Positions 1 through 7,603 of a stretch of 41,943 nucleotides of DNA are shown here, in pieces (the first letter of the stretch is position 1; each line of letters begins with the position of its first letter). Source of the DNA: a virus; IMG/VR virus record IMGVR_UViG_3300033143_004823, positions 1 through 41,943 of that record, one strand, 5' to 3'. Position numbers and translations under genes: made by a program. A model generated the notes under the pieces. The model was not told where the DNA came from, searched no databases, and was given only the letters and a program-made list of their open reading frames with translations.

Positions 1-154
1 CAAAAACATCCACTCCGAAGAACTTGGCAATATCAACGCTGCCATCTGTCCCATCAATAATAGCAATGACGTTTTGGTCTTGTAATTGGTCGAGGAGTTT
101 ACCTAAGCTCTTCTCCTCATTATAGACGAGCAGTGCTACGTTGTGCCTATCCAC
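1..154 (-). CDS. Glycosyltransferase family 2-like protein (N-terminal part, cut by window edge)
   Basis: The frame opens at a GTG whose 8 bases overlap the end of the upstream coiled-coil gene and runs off the left edge, so only about 51 residues are visible. They read as the first strands of a GT-A fold: a hydrophobic strand ending in YNEE, a helix, then a strand ending in IIDGTDGS followed by VDIAKFFG. That is the nucleotide-sugar binding start of family 2 transferases (normally DDGSTDGT followed by ..IA...G). The sugar and acceptor cannot be deduced. It shows that glycan-modifying genes also lie downstream of the head-tail joining genes, not only in the 4-18 kb block. There is no ATG nearby, so the GTG start is the most likely one. 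Confidence 0.7.
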   Translation of the reverse strand, partial: MDRHNVALLVYNEEKSLGKLLDQLQDQNVIAIIDGTDGSVDIAKFFGVDVF

Positions 155-767
155 GAACTAGCCTGATTTTATCGCCGATCTTCTCCACCACTACCATCGC
201 CGCCAGCAGCGGAGACTGTAGCGCGGCAATAGCAATGTCTACTGCGTCTGTTGGTAATGAGGTAAAGAGCTTCTCGGCATGCCCAATATTACCTTCCTCA
301 AGCTCGGACTGGATGAGCCGGATCGCGCTGATGCAATCAAGCTCAATGTGTGTATTCTCTCCATCGACGATGTCGCCGGTGTTCACGTCCCTGTCTGCAT
401 GGATATCAATCTGCATGCTCTGTCTCCCTATGTCGCGAAGTATGTCGTCAAGGCGATCGACTTCCTTGTATCCTTGAGTGGACAACCAACCAACGATAAT
501 GCGCATAAACTCAAAGATAATATCAATCTGTCTACTCTGAGATGCTAGTGTTGGTTCAATGCTGTCCATTAATATTGCTAGAGATTCTACTGCGGCGGCA
601 ATACTATGCAGTAGTTCAGAGTTAGCGCTAATCTTTTCCAGGCGCTCGCCCTCTAATTCTATGCGCTCTTCTTCGGCACGCTTGCGCTCAAGCTCGGCCT
701 CTTTTCGTGCTTCGATTGCCTCTGTGAGCTTGCCCAAATCTGTTTGTATTTCATTATTAGATAGCAT
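147..767 (-). CDS. Coiled-coil protein of unknown function (206 aa)
   Basis: I do not recognise this family. Residues about 8-50 are a highly charged helix (E/R/K-rich, RKEAELERKRAEEERIE type) expected to form a coiled coil. A mixed alpha region follows with a hydrophobic stretch near residues 84-96 (IIFEFMRIIVGWL) and an acidic middle. The C-terminal 60 residues are helical. There is no signal peptide. The ATG overlaps the last 11 bases of the PAS-domain gene, so the two are probably translationally coupled. The position after the head-tail joining genes fits a minor structural or accessory role, but nothing in the sequence fixes the function. Confidence 0.7.
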   Translation of the reverse strand: MLSNNEIQTDLGKLTEAIEARKEAELERKRAEEERIELEGERLEKISANSELLHSIAAAVESLAILMDSIEPTLASQSRQIDIIFEFMRIIVGWLSTQGYKEVDRLDDILRDIGRQSMQIDIHADRDVNTGDIVDGENTHIELDCISAIRLIQSELEEGNIGHAEKLFTSLPTDAVDIAIAALQSPLLAAMVVVEKIGDKIRLVRG

Positions 768-1242
768 CTGTCGTTAAGTGTATCACTCTCTGGAGTGTGT
801 ATATCCAAGATTCTTGCTGTTCTTGGGCGAGTTTGATTTCTGTGATATCTATGGCGAGTTCTAATCTTACGATTCTTCCGTCGGGCCATCTGATTGCGCG
901 GTCAACACAGCGATACCAGCGATGCGTTTTGAGGTTCTTGAATTCCCATACGTATTCATCGCCGACATTCTCAAGGTGTTTATTGGAGCAGAAGTCGCAC
1001 GGCTCGCCTCTGCACTGAAGCGCCTCATGGCAAATATCACCCACCTTTGCGCCGAGTAAATTAGTCAGGGCTTTATTCGCATATAGGATTTCGTACGTGT
1101 CCATCGTGGCTACGTACACCGGCTCTGATATGCCATCAAATACAGATAGAAGCTTCATGCGCTCTTCGTCAATCGCGTGCGTTGTTTCCTCTCGCCACTG
1201 CTTGATGAGTTCTATTTGCTGAATGATAATATCGTTACTCAT
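757..1242 (-). CDS. Stand-alone PAS-domain protein
   Basis: Residues about 28-140 form a complete PAS fold: an N-terminal helix, a strand pair (PVYVATMDTYEILYANKAL), the conserved NKAL/LLG helix, a Cys cluster (C-x6-C-x4-C-x2-C around CRGEPCDFC), then the strand-rich half ending in LELAIDITEIK, the usual PAS exit into a helix. The Cys-containing variant (C-E-AL-x-G/R-x-EPC-x-FC) is familiar from bacterial sensor kinases. No kinase, cyclase, GGDEF or DNA-binding domain follows; only short helices flank the PAS. It overlaps its upstream neighbour by 8 bases and its downstream one by 11, so it is part of the structural operon. The ligand is unknown. A sensory domain here is unexpected; it could act as a protein-interaction module. 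Confidence 0.8.
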   Translation of the reverse strand: MSNDIIIQQIELIKQWREETTHAIDEERMKLLSVFDGISEPVYVATMDTYEILYANKALTNLLGAKVGDICHEALQCRGEPCDFCSNKHLENVGDEYVWEFKNLKTHRWYRCVDRAIRWPDGRIVRLELAIDITEIKLAQEQQESWIYTLQRVIHLTTDAI

Positions 1243-1687
1243 TTAAGATCATTGCCTCAAGCTTTATAACACTGACGCGAATAACCCTGCGCACGTAGTA
1301 TGGGCCAGACCCGTCGATAGCTCCCATATATTCTACGTTACCTGCATTAATACACTTGCATATCACGGCTGTCCCGTTCAATGTTGGATGACTCGTGATG
1401 CGTGTCATTACTTTCTCTGTGGCTAGGCGTAGATTCTCGCGAGCCTCGGCGTCAAATGAGTAGCGGTAGTAAACCTCTACGAGCGGCAGATACTCTACAG
1501 AGCTCATAAAGTATGCTTGCTCATCGCCGTCAAGGACGTTCATCTGCCCGATGTTGATAATCACGCAGGTATTATGCCCTCCATCCAATACCGATGGATC
1601 TCCGAGGGATACATTACTGGTAGAGTAATCCTCCTCTTCTTTGATCACAGTTGCTAATGCGTCTATTACTGCGTCTTCATTGAACAT
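1235..1687 (-). CDS. Putative tail-completion / tail-terminator-like protein
   Basis: A 150-residue protein of alternating helix and strand, with an N-terminal helix (DAVIDALATVIKEEE) and a C-terminal RRVIRVSVIKLEAMI strand set. Size, composition and position directly after an HK97 gp10-like protein match the tail-completion or tail-terminator proteins of siphoviruses and myoviruses, which cap the tail tube at the neck. The call is by context and general pattern; I see no diagnostic motif. No good Shine-Dalgarno precedes the ATG, and only 15 bases separate it from the gene before, so translation may be coupled. Confidence 0.5.
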   Translation of the reverse strand: MFNEDAVIDALATVIKEEEDYSTSNVSLGDPSVLDGGHNTCVIINIGQMNVLDGDEQAYFMSSVEYLPLVEVYYRYSFDAEARENLRLATEKVMTRITSHPTLNGTAVICKCINAGNVEYMGAIDGSGPYYVRRVIRVSVIKLEAMILNE

Positions 1688-1702
1688 TTATAATGCACCC
1701 AA

Positions 1703-2248
1703 CTAGATATAAGCGAAACTCACTATTGATTGGCCTATCTTGTCTGCCGCTACTTGCCCAGCAATGTCGATAAGCGATGACTTTAATGTTATTTCGTCGA
1801 ATGGATACCCAGGGTCTCCGCGTTGTATGCGCTGCCATTCACTCGTGCCTTCCGTCCTCCCTGGAATGTATCCCGCGATTGCCATTTGCAAGTAAGAGCC
1901 CAAGTTTTCGTTCTGCAGCTTGTCCGCAGCCCATCTCTTTAGTATGCCTAACGATATCCATCTCGGAGCCGGTGCTCCAGAGTAAATGGCCCAGATCTTG
2001 TTCTCATTAGCTAGCCTTGGGCCTACGGCGGCCTCAAGGAGCGCCTTGTTAACGTCTGCCGTAACTGAGTTTTCCAGCTCCCCAGTATAGGAGATGTCTC
2101 TTTTAATGGCTGCCTTCTCTGCCACAACAACTTCGTTCGCAAGCCATTGCAGCTCTTTCTCAGAAGCTTCCTGTGCAGCTCTCTCCAGACTGTTAGCCAT
2201 AGACGTAAGCCTCTGAATATCGCTAGCGTCTATATCAATGGTAAACAT
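1703..2248 (-). CDS. HK97 gp10-like head-tail joining protein
   Basis: A 181-residue protein with the build of the HK97 gp10 family: an N-terminal strand (FTIDIDASDIQRL), a long helix rich in A/E/K, the TGEL..SV turn after a K-containing helix (here YTGELENSV near residue 64), and a following strand set. The family joins head and tail at the neck. The ATG shares one base with the stop of the preceding gene (TAATG), a classic coupled start. A GTG 15 bases upstream is possible but would lie inside that gene. The C-terminal half (about 100-181) is longer than in the shortest family members and has no recognised role. Confidence 0.6.
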   Translation of the reverse strand: MFTIDIDASDIQRLTSMANSLERAAQEASEKELQWLANEVVVAEKAAIKRDISYTGELENSVTADVNKALLEAAVGPRLANENKIWAIYSGAPAPRWISLGILKRWAADKLQNENLGSYLQMAIAGYIPGRTEGTSEWQRIQRGDPGYPFDEITLKSSLIDIAGQVAADKIGQSIVSFAYI

Positions 2249-3252
2249 TATGTGTTGTCCCACTGTCCAGGCGTGAACGTCGGCTGGATAATATCGTCAT
2301 CAGCAGCCCTGTCGTCGCGCTCGCCTGCATCTATCTGGCCCGCTGTAAGCGCATCAGAACCACTTATCGGCGAGCTGTCCTGCTCGTTCTTCAGCGCATT
2401 GTAGAGTACGCCGTTGTTTTTGAGATCTTCACGTAGACCGTTGCACATATTGCGCAACGCAGCCGCCCTGGTATTTCCCTCTTTAGTCCAGAACCCAGCC
2501 GTACGATGCATTAACTCGCACTCCAGGGCTACGCAATAGTTTGCGCTACTGCTTATAACGTCAATGTCGGAGCTAGAGGTTAGAGGGGCAGTAAGCCCAG
2601 CGCCTGTAAGCCACGAATCTATCTTCCTGGCTACTGATTCCTCATGGTCAAGGACTGCCTCGATGGACGGCGTGGAGTCGAAGTTGAACCGCTTGCTATC
2701 AGTGCTTTGTGTCATCGGGGCAGATAGATGCTCAATGTCTCTGAGGTTAGAGTACACATATTGCTGACGTCCTGAATATACCTTGAATGCGAAGTCGGTG
2801 GCTGTGCCAAGCGCAGACCAAGAGGCGTCGTATGTATACCCAGCCCCGTCTACGTAATGCGGAACGGTCTGATCTCCGTATAGAGCTATGTAATTCGACC
2901 CGTCAGCTGAATACCCACCTGCGCCCGTCAGCACAATGTACATCTGCTGTGCGTCATTGACCTCTGGGCGCGCATCCATATTGAAGTCGAAGGATACCCA
3001 CCCTGTAGTAATGCCAGAGCACAAAACTGGATCTGATGCACCGTTCTTTATCTGAGAAGACGGAGCCGAGTCGTCGTCATAGATCTTCGCCTGTAAATAT
3101 CCGCCGGGGGCACCTGTAATAGCCAGATAAAGATATACCCTTCCAATAGGGACATCTCTATGCGTTTTGAACCCCTGTGCTAACTGGTTATTCGCGCCAG
3201 AGGAGGAGAGCGTTACGCTCTCGCTGGTTGTTTCATATTGAGTGAGTAACAT
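2248..3252 (-). CDS. Two-part virion protein: beta-sandwich (lectin-like) N-terminus plus helical C-terminus
   Basis: The start is placed at the ATG at 3252, which has AAGGGA six bases upstream; a longer frame from 3291 has no such site. Residues about 1-160 are strand-rich with repeated G/S/T turns (IGRVYLYLAITGAPGGYLQAKIYDDD, then WVSFDFN), the look of a choice-of-anchor or carbohydrate-binding beta-sandwich. Residues about 165-290 are helical and contain SIEAVLDHEESVARKIDSWL and a Cys-containing helix, like the helical connector proteins coded beside gp10-like genes. The C-terminus is acidic and probably disordered. I infer a neck or connector protein carrying a surface domain. The domain assignment is by pattern only. 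Confidence 0.5.
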   Translation of the reverse strand: MLLTQYETTSESVTLSSSGANNQLAQGFKTHRDVPIGRVYLYLAITGAPGGYLQAKIYDDDSAPSSQIKNGASDPVLCSGITTGWVSFDFNMDARPEVNDAQQMYIVLTGAGGYSADGSNYIALYGDQTVPHYVDGAGYTYDASWSALGTATDFAFKVYSGRQQYVYSNLRDIEHLSAPMTQSTDSKRFNFDSTPSIEAVLDHEESVARKIDSWLTGAGLTAPLTSSSDIDVISSSANYCVALECELMHRTAGFWTKEGNTRAAALRNMCNGLREDLKNNGVLYNALKNEQDSSPISGSDALTAGQIDAGERDDRAADDDIIQPTFTPGQWDNT

Positions 3253-3337
3253 AATTATTCCCTTTTCACTTGGCTGTATTGCTGACGCCAATTATCAGTC
3301 GTGTTTGGCCTAATCAATACATACCGCCAGCGCCAGC

Positions 3338-3448
3338 TTATTTCTTCCGTCCACGCCCAGTCTTGCGCGTTGACTTACATCCGCCGCGACCGCGATTAAC
3401 TCGTGTGCCACGCCCTGATCCATTCTTCTTCGGAGTTCCCTTAGCCAT
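3338..3448 (-). CDS. Very small, highly basic Arg/Gly/Lys-rich protein (36 aa)
   Basis: An ATG at 3448 opens 36 codons to TAA. Almost half the residues are R or K and many of the rest are G, S or T (starts MAKGTPKKNGSGRG, ends RKTGRGRKK), with a single Cys. A GAGG site lies about 13 bases upstream. It fills what would otherwise be an empty 228-base gap between two structural genes, in the same direction. Such composition suits binding to nucleic acid or to an acidic protein surface, and so possibly to packaged DNA or the acidic Ser/Glu-rich proteins of this phage. That role is inference. It is too short to rule out chance, but composition and placement argue for a gene. Confidence 0.6.
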   Translation of the reverse strand: MAKGTPKKNGSGRGTRVNRGRGGCKSTRKTGRGRKK

Positions 3449-3480
3449 TATGTAATTGCCTCACTGTGTTTGATTGATTA

Positions 3481-4230
3481 TTATACTGCCGTTGCCCTGC
3501 TGATATCGTTCTTGACGGTAATCGTCCCAATTTCTATTGTGCTGACGGCTGCCGTTCTCCATACCTGTATGTCGTAGCTGTACTCGCCAGCTTTGAGATT
3601 CGACATTGTTGTTGCATTGACTGCAAGGACTCCGCTAGTATTGAATGTACCTGTGCAGCCAGACTTCGGAGATCCGCCGTTGAGATATACAAGATCGCTT
3701 GTGCTATCTATCATTAGGATAGCTACCAAGTCTTGGTCGTCGTCTGGATGAGTCTTCACCGTAAGCTGCACTTTTGTAATAGTGCCGTCAGCAGCGATCG
3801 TGCTGAATGTGCGGTCGAGCGTGTCGCCACGATAGACGGTCCACACGGAAGCAGATAGCCCAGTCCCAGGAGCCGTGCTGGATGAAGTCAATACGCGAGT
3901 CGTTGTGCTCCATACTGCAGTCATTGCCTCAAAGCCAAACGAGATCCCGCCAGTATCGCTGCTTACAGTTGCGGAGATGTAGATGGTGTAAGTCTTACCG
4001 TCCTCAAAACCGTTGGCCGCCGTGCATGCAATCTGACCAGTGTAGAATCCCGTCGTCCCAGCATCGTCTAGCTTGGACATTGTGCCAGTCAGAATTGCAG
4101 TGCCTGTCTCGTCCTCGTAAACACGATATGCAGGCGCGCCGTCCGCGTCTGTTAATATGCTTCCTGTGGTATGCGTAGTGACACTGAATGTTAGGTTATT
4201 ACCGATAATTACTTTACTCTGACAACCCAT
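3481..4230 (-). CDS. Two-domain beta-rich virion protein (BppU/Ig-like)
   Basis: The 249 residues split into two similar beta domains, about 1-105 and 125-249. The second starts with VYRGDTLDRTFSTI and continues with TKVQLTVKTHPDDDQD, a pattern seen in N-terminal domains of BppU-like baseplate or fibre-anchoring proteins; the first contains the matching NNLTFSVTTHTTG and GKTYTIYISATV strands. There is no signal peptide or enzyme motif. AGGAG lies seven bases before the ATG, and the start overlaps the end of the preceding transferase gene by 17 bases. It may anchor or decorate, but exact location in the virion is unknown. Confidence 0.5.
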   Translation of the reverse strand: MGCQSKVIIGNNLTFSVTTHTTGSILTDADGAPAYRVYEDETGTAILTGTMSKLDDAGTTGFYTGQIACTAANGFEDGKTYTIYISATVSSDTGGISFGFEAMTAVWSTTTRVLTSSSTAPGTGLSASVWTVYRGDTLDRTFSTIAADGTITKVQLTVKTHPDDDQDLVAILMIDSTSDLVYLNGGSPKSGCTGTFNTSGVLAVNATTMSNLKAGEYSYDIQVWRTAAVSTIEIGTITVKNDISRATAV

Positions 4231-5917
4231 CTAGTATCTCCTGGAATCTCCCTTCCGTAATCCCCCAGCCAGGGACTTCACTACTCTCTTGCCATCCTCT
4301 GGTATACTTCTGGTTACGGAATTGGTCTTTGCGCCATCTGCTGCGCGTTAAGTTTTTGTCATGCCTGATGTCTATGTTAGGAATCTCAGACATCCAGACT
4401 TCTGATCTTAGATCGTCCACGCGCTCTTTGCGCTTGTTAGTGCCGGGCTCAAAACCCATGCGCCTGCTAAACCCATTCTCTTCTACCATCTGGACACGTT
4501 TGCGATAATGTTCTAGCAACAGCTCTCTCGATGCGCATAGGCCAGATGTTGAACTAGCATAGTGGAATAGCGCATGCCCAGTTTCTGCATTCACCTTCCA
4601 CGAATTCTGATTATAGTAAACCACATCATTGGAAGGTGTGTCAAAGTTAAAGTGCTCAGTTGCATATAAAACGTCGTGTTCGGCTAGGAATACAACGTCA
4701 GTGTCTATCGCCTCAAGCCCAGCTAGTATCTGCTTGAACATAGTTAGGTTGCCGCGCTCTAAATCTAACACGATGTTCTCGCCAAAGTCAATCGGCTTGA
4801 GTGACACGCTTACTATCGGCAGTCCAGACTTCTCAAGCTGCCTCTGACACGCCTTAGCGATCGCTGGGTCGAGGCGGTTGTCAGTATAGTAGACAATACC
4901 CTTTGTGGCCCCTGCGGCAACCACGGGCTCCACAGCAACCTCTCGTTGGACGGTAGCGGCCTCGACAGGGCCGAATTTAACTTCTGTCTCTTTTAGTTTT
5001 GCAAGATCTTCATCTGTCCAGTCGCGCACGGGCCAAAATCTTTCGACGAGCCAAGACAGCGGTTTTATTTGTCCTGGAAACTCACCCTCAAAGAATATCT
5101 TCCGCGCCCGTTTCTTGGCGCGGCCTACCTGCTTCTTTGACATAGGATATGGGAAACCGAAACTCCCGCCCTGAGTTCTGAACATATGAGCATACCAAGT
5201 TTTGTGGTTAACCATGACGCTTCCGCCAGACAGCCATGTTTTAACTGCTACCTCAATTCCTTGCGAGCCCCAGCTCCCAAACTCCTCATTACAAATGCCA
5301 AGCTCCCAGTATTTCTCCAGCGTCATCATAAAGCAGGAGCCCTGCAAGCTCATCGTGGGAGTGATGTCCCCCTTGCCTTCTGGTCTCTTGCTGAAATCTC
5401 TGAAGTATTGGAAGTGGGGCTCTGGATCAAAGCAGTAAGACCTACTCTGAGGATTAGTCTTGCCAATCCATACTACGTCTCTCTCGAATTCAGTGGTATT
5501 GTCGCACTCGGGGCACTCTGTAGGAGTCCTCCCCTGATAGCGTCTATGTCCACACTCTTTACACACCCAGTCAAAGGCATGCAGATTTCTCATAATGGGG
5601 ACCATAGTCCAGTCATCCTGCATGTCGTCAATCATTATGCGATCAAAGCCAGGAGCAACTGCACAATGGGCATCCAGCTTCATTACGTACCTTCCACGAG
5701 CAAGGCGTGCGGCGTCGTTTGTTGCGGCGCGCTGCCCTACGCTTTTGGGATGGTAGAGTAATGTGACTCTGGGATGGTCAGGTATGGGTGGCTTTGCCCA
5801 AACGCCGTCTAGCACAGCAACAACTTCAGTGTCAGCCTCGATGTTCTCTAAGATATTCTCAATAGTTTTCGCAAGAAACATCTCGTTACGTGAGGGAATT
5901 AATATGCTCAGCTCCAT
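4214..5917 (-). CDS. Bidomain glycosyltransferase, GT27 (polypeptide GalNAc-transferase)-like N-terminus
   Basis: Residues about 1-290 are a GT-A transferase: LSILIPSRNE opening, LDGVW, then D-A-H (MKLDAHC, about residue 79) in place of the usual D-x-D. Further on come PTMSLQGSCFMM, WGSQGIEVAVKTWLSGG (about 214-230) and AHMFR (about 242). The same order (D-S-H, PTMAGG, WGGEN.E.SF..W.CGG, GHVFR) defines polypeptide GalNAc-transferases, where the Asp, its partner His and the last His bind Mn. A four-Cys zinc-ribbon-like insert sits near 117-137. Residues about 335-565 are a second transferase-like domain with LAEHDV as a possible metal site. The start is the ATG sharing one base with the upstream stop. 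The true acceptor is unknown; the Ser-rich proteins of this operon are the obvious candidates. Confidence 0.8.
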   Translation of the reverse strand: MELSILIPSRNEMFLAKTIENILENIEADTEVVAVLDGVWAKPPIPDHPRVTLLYHPKSVGQRAATNDAARLARGRYVMKLDAHCAVAPGFDRIMIDDMQDDWTMVPIMRNLHAFDWVCKECGHRRYQGRTPTECPECDNTTEFERDVVWIGKTNPQSRSYCFDPEPHFQYFRDFSKRPEGKGDITPTMSLQGSCFMMTLEKYWELGICNEEFGSWGSQGIEVAVKTWLSGGSVMVNHKTWYAHMFRTQGGSFGFPYPMSKKQVGRAKKRARKIFFEGEFPGQIKPLSWLVERFWPVRDWTDEDLAKLKETEVKFGPVEAATVQREVAVEPVVAAGATKGIVYYTDNRLDPAIAKACQRQLEKSGLPIVSVSLKPIDFGENIVLDLERGNLTMFKQILAGLEAIDTDVVFLAEHDVLYATEHFNFDTPSNDVVYYNQNSWKVNAETGHALFHYASSTSGLCASRELLLEHYRKRVQMVEENGFSRRMGFEPGTNKRKERVDDLRSEVWMSEIPNIDIRHDKNLTRSRWRKDQFRNQKYTRGWQESSEVPGWGITEGRFQEILDGLSE

Positions 5918-6513
5918 CACACCCCCCTGTGCTTCTTGACTTGCATATACCTACTACGCCAGTCGTTCGTTCTATTGGGCTGGATGAATTTTGCCGCCTC
6001 GTCTATCTTCGCTCCAGTCACAGCAATCCCAGTCATGCTAGCGAGCCTCTCTACAAAAGTACGCGGCCTTGCCAGCGCTTGGGAATAGGATAGCATACGA
6101 ACATTTAGCCCAGAGTCATTAATATGCTCCATCGCCCGATCCATTTTCAAGCACGTCTCCCGCATATTGGGGACGAATGGCTCTTTGACATATCCCTTAC
6201 GCCTCTGCGTAACCGACATTGGATCTTTCCATATTGATAGGTATATTGGATTACGCAGGCTATAATCAAGTTGGTCGAGGAAGTTGTGTGCTCCAGGGTG
6301 CTTGAATCCCCAGGTGCTATGCTGTCTATTACGCCTCTCGACTAGCTTGGCGAATTTCCCGTCGCGTCCCTTGAGAGACTTGATAATGTCTTGGTCTTCC
6401 CAGTTCATGCCAAGATAGTTATTCCCCACCATCGGGACTCCGAAGATCTCTAGGATACCAGCCAGCATGGTTGTCCCGCTGTGCGCGAAGGCTATGACGG
6501 CAATGGTTTTCAT
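5917..6513 (-). CDS. Sulfotransferase-like P-loop protein (second of a tandem pair)
   Basis: Residues 1-20 hold a strand followed by AHSGTTML, which matches the PAPS 5'-phosphosulfate loop of sulfotransferases (PKSGTTW type). WGFKHPG and IYLSIWKDPMSVTQRR follow; the latter stands where the family has the 3'-phosphate loop R-x-P-x-x-V..S, with Lys replacing the Arg. The family transfers sulfate from PAPS to hydroxyls of glycans or proteins. The ATG at 6513 makes a 4-base ATGA overlap with the upstream paralogue and aligns exactly with that paralogue's N-terminus. At 198 residues it is short for the family. It could also be another P-loop transferase or kinase. Confidence 0.65.
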   Translation of the reverse strand: MKTIAVIAFAHSGTTMLAGILEIFGVPMVGNNYLGMNWEDQDIIKSLKGRDGKFAKLVERRNRQHSTWGFKHPGAHNFLDQLDYSLRNPIYLSIWKDPMSVTQRRKGYVKEPFVPNMRETCLKMDRAMEHINDSGLNVRMLSYSQALARPRTFVERLASMTGIAVTGAKIDEAAKFIQPNRTNDWRSRYMQVKKHRGV

Positions 6514-7118
6514 TCTTGAACCCACGGACCAACCTCTGGATACCATTTCCGTGGCCCTTCTAGGTTTGGCTGTATGTATTCTACGGCTTTGTCTAGCAAG
6601 TCATCATCCCCATTAAACCCAATCGCAGTTGCTATCTTACGCACAAATAGCTTCGGAAGAATAACTGCCCTATGATACGACAATATAAGCAGCGGGTTTA
6701 ATTTGGCCTTATAGATACCGTCTGTTGATGCTTTTTGCTGGCGCGCTGTATTTCTAATCTTCCGCAGCCAGCGCGATCGACTTTTTCCGAATCGTCGCCG
6801 CGTGACGGACACCAGATCCTTGTAAATGACTATATATAACGGGTCTCGTAGATATTTCTTCAGCCAAGCTGCTTGCTTCCAGGCGCCGGGGAGCTTGAAT
6901 CCCCAGCTATCGTATTTGGCATTGCGCTCTTCAACAAGCGCTGCAAATGCCGTCTCGTCAGGTTGTGTGTAGAGGACTTCAATAATATCACTGTCCTCCT
7001 GCTTCATTGGGTGATAATGGAGCGGCCCAATCACCATTGGGACTCCCAGTATTTCACAGATGCCAGCCACCATCGTTGTGCCGCTGTGGGCAAAGTCAAT
7101 AATCACTACCGTAGTCAC
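6510..7118 (-). CDS. Sulfotransferase-like P-loop protein (first of a tandem pair)
   Basis: A paralogue of the next gene: both begin with a ten-residue strand and AHSGTTM, then ILGVPMV / IFGVPMV, a WGFK..GA segment, a LYIVIYKDLVSVTRRR segment, and a C-terminal YIQPN. These fit a PAPS-dependent sulfotransferase fold, with Lys where the Arg of the 3'-phosphate loop is usual. I place the start at the GTG at 7118, because it gives a 4-base GTGA overlap with the methyltransferase gene and matches the paralogue's length; a GTG two codons upstream is possible. The basic stretch RRRFGKSRSRWLRKIR near the middle is not shared by its partner, so acceptors may differ. Confidence 0.65.
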   Translation of the reverse strand: MTTVVIIDFAHSGTTMVAGICEILGVPMVIGPLHYHPMKQEDSDIIEVLYTQPDETAFAALVEERNAKYDSWGFKLPGAWKQAAWLKKYLRDPLYIVIYKDLVSVTRRRFGKSRSRWLRKIRNTARQQKASTDGIYKAKLNPLLILSYHRAVILPKLFVRKIATAIGFNGDDDLLDKAVEYIQPNLEGPRKWYPEVGPWVQE

Positions 7119-7603
7119 GCCCACGCTCCAACATCCACGAAGTTACTCAGCACTAATGTCTGCGGCAAAGCTTTTCCATATCCGTATAGATACTTGAACA
7201 ATGGTATAATCTCCTCATAATGATAGTGTTTTCTTGACCTACCCTGACTATCATGTAGTATAAGGCATTGTGCGTAATTTGCAAGTCTGCGCACATCTTC
7301 TTTGCGTCTGATTGCTGGGGCATGATCGACAAGTACAATTCCCCATGGGCGCTCAATATCAATCTCGCTCCATTGGTCAACTAGAAATACCTTGTGCGAA
7401 TCTGATTCGCATTTCTTGGCTATTTCATAGAAGACAGGATCGTTATCATATGAGAACAGCTTCCGCCCCTGGTCAAGACACATCCAATGTAGAAAGAATG
7501 TGCTGCTTAGCCCGGCCCCAAGCTCTAATACGTCTCCGTCTACTTCCTGTAAAGCTTTGACCAACGGCGCAAAATATGAGCAATATTTAGGATGGAATTT
7601 CAT
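7115..7603 (-). CDS. Class I SAM-dependent methyltransferase-like protein
   Basis: VLELGAGLSSTFFLHW (about residues 24-40) is the glycine-rich SAM-binding motif I, followed by an acidic residue at the end of strand 2 (LFSYDNDP) and a motif near IVLVDHAP, as in Rossmann-fold methyltransferases. At 162 residues it is a minimal catalytic domain without an added substrate domain. I choose the ATG at 7603 because it forms a 4-base ATGA overlap with the transferase gene before it; two earlier in-frame ATGs (7612 region and 7618) remain possible. The substrate is probably a sugar or the protein made by its neighbours, by context only. Confidence 0.65.
   Translation of the reverse strand: MKFHPKYCSYFAPLVKALQEVDGDVLELGAGLSSTFFLHWMCLDQGRKLFSYDNDPVFYEIAKKCESDSHKVFLVDQWSEIDIERPWGIVLVDHAPAIRRKEDVRRLANYAQCLILHDSQGRSRKHYHYEEIIPLFKYLYGYGKALPQTLVLSNFVDVGAWA

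Noticed and set aside
3270-3455. Plus-strand 61-residue frame
   Set aside because: It is opposite to the small basic gene and mirrors its Arg/Gly bias; wrong strand for this operon.
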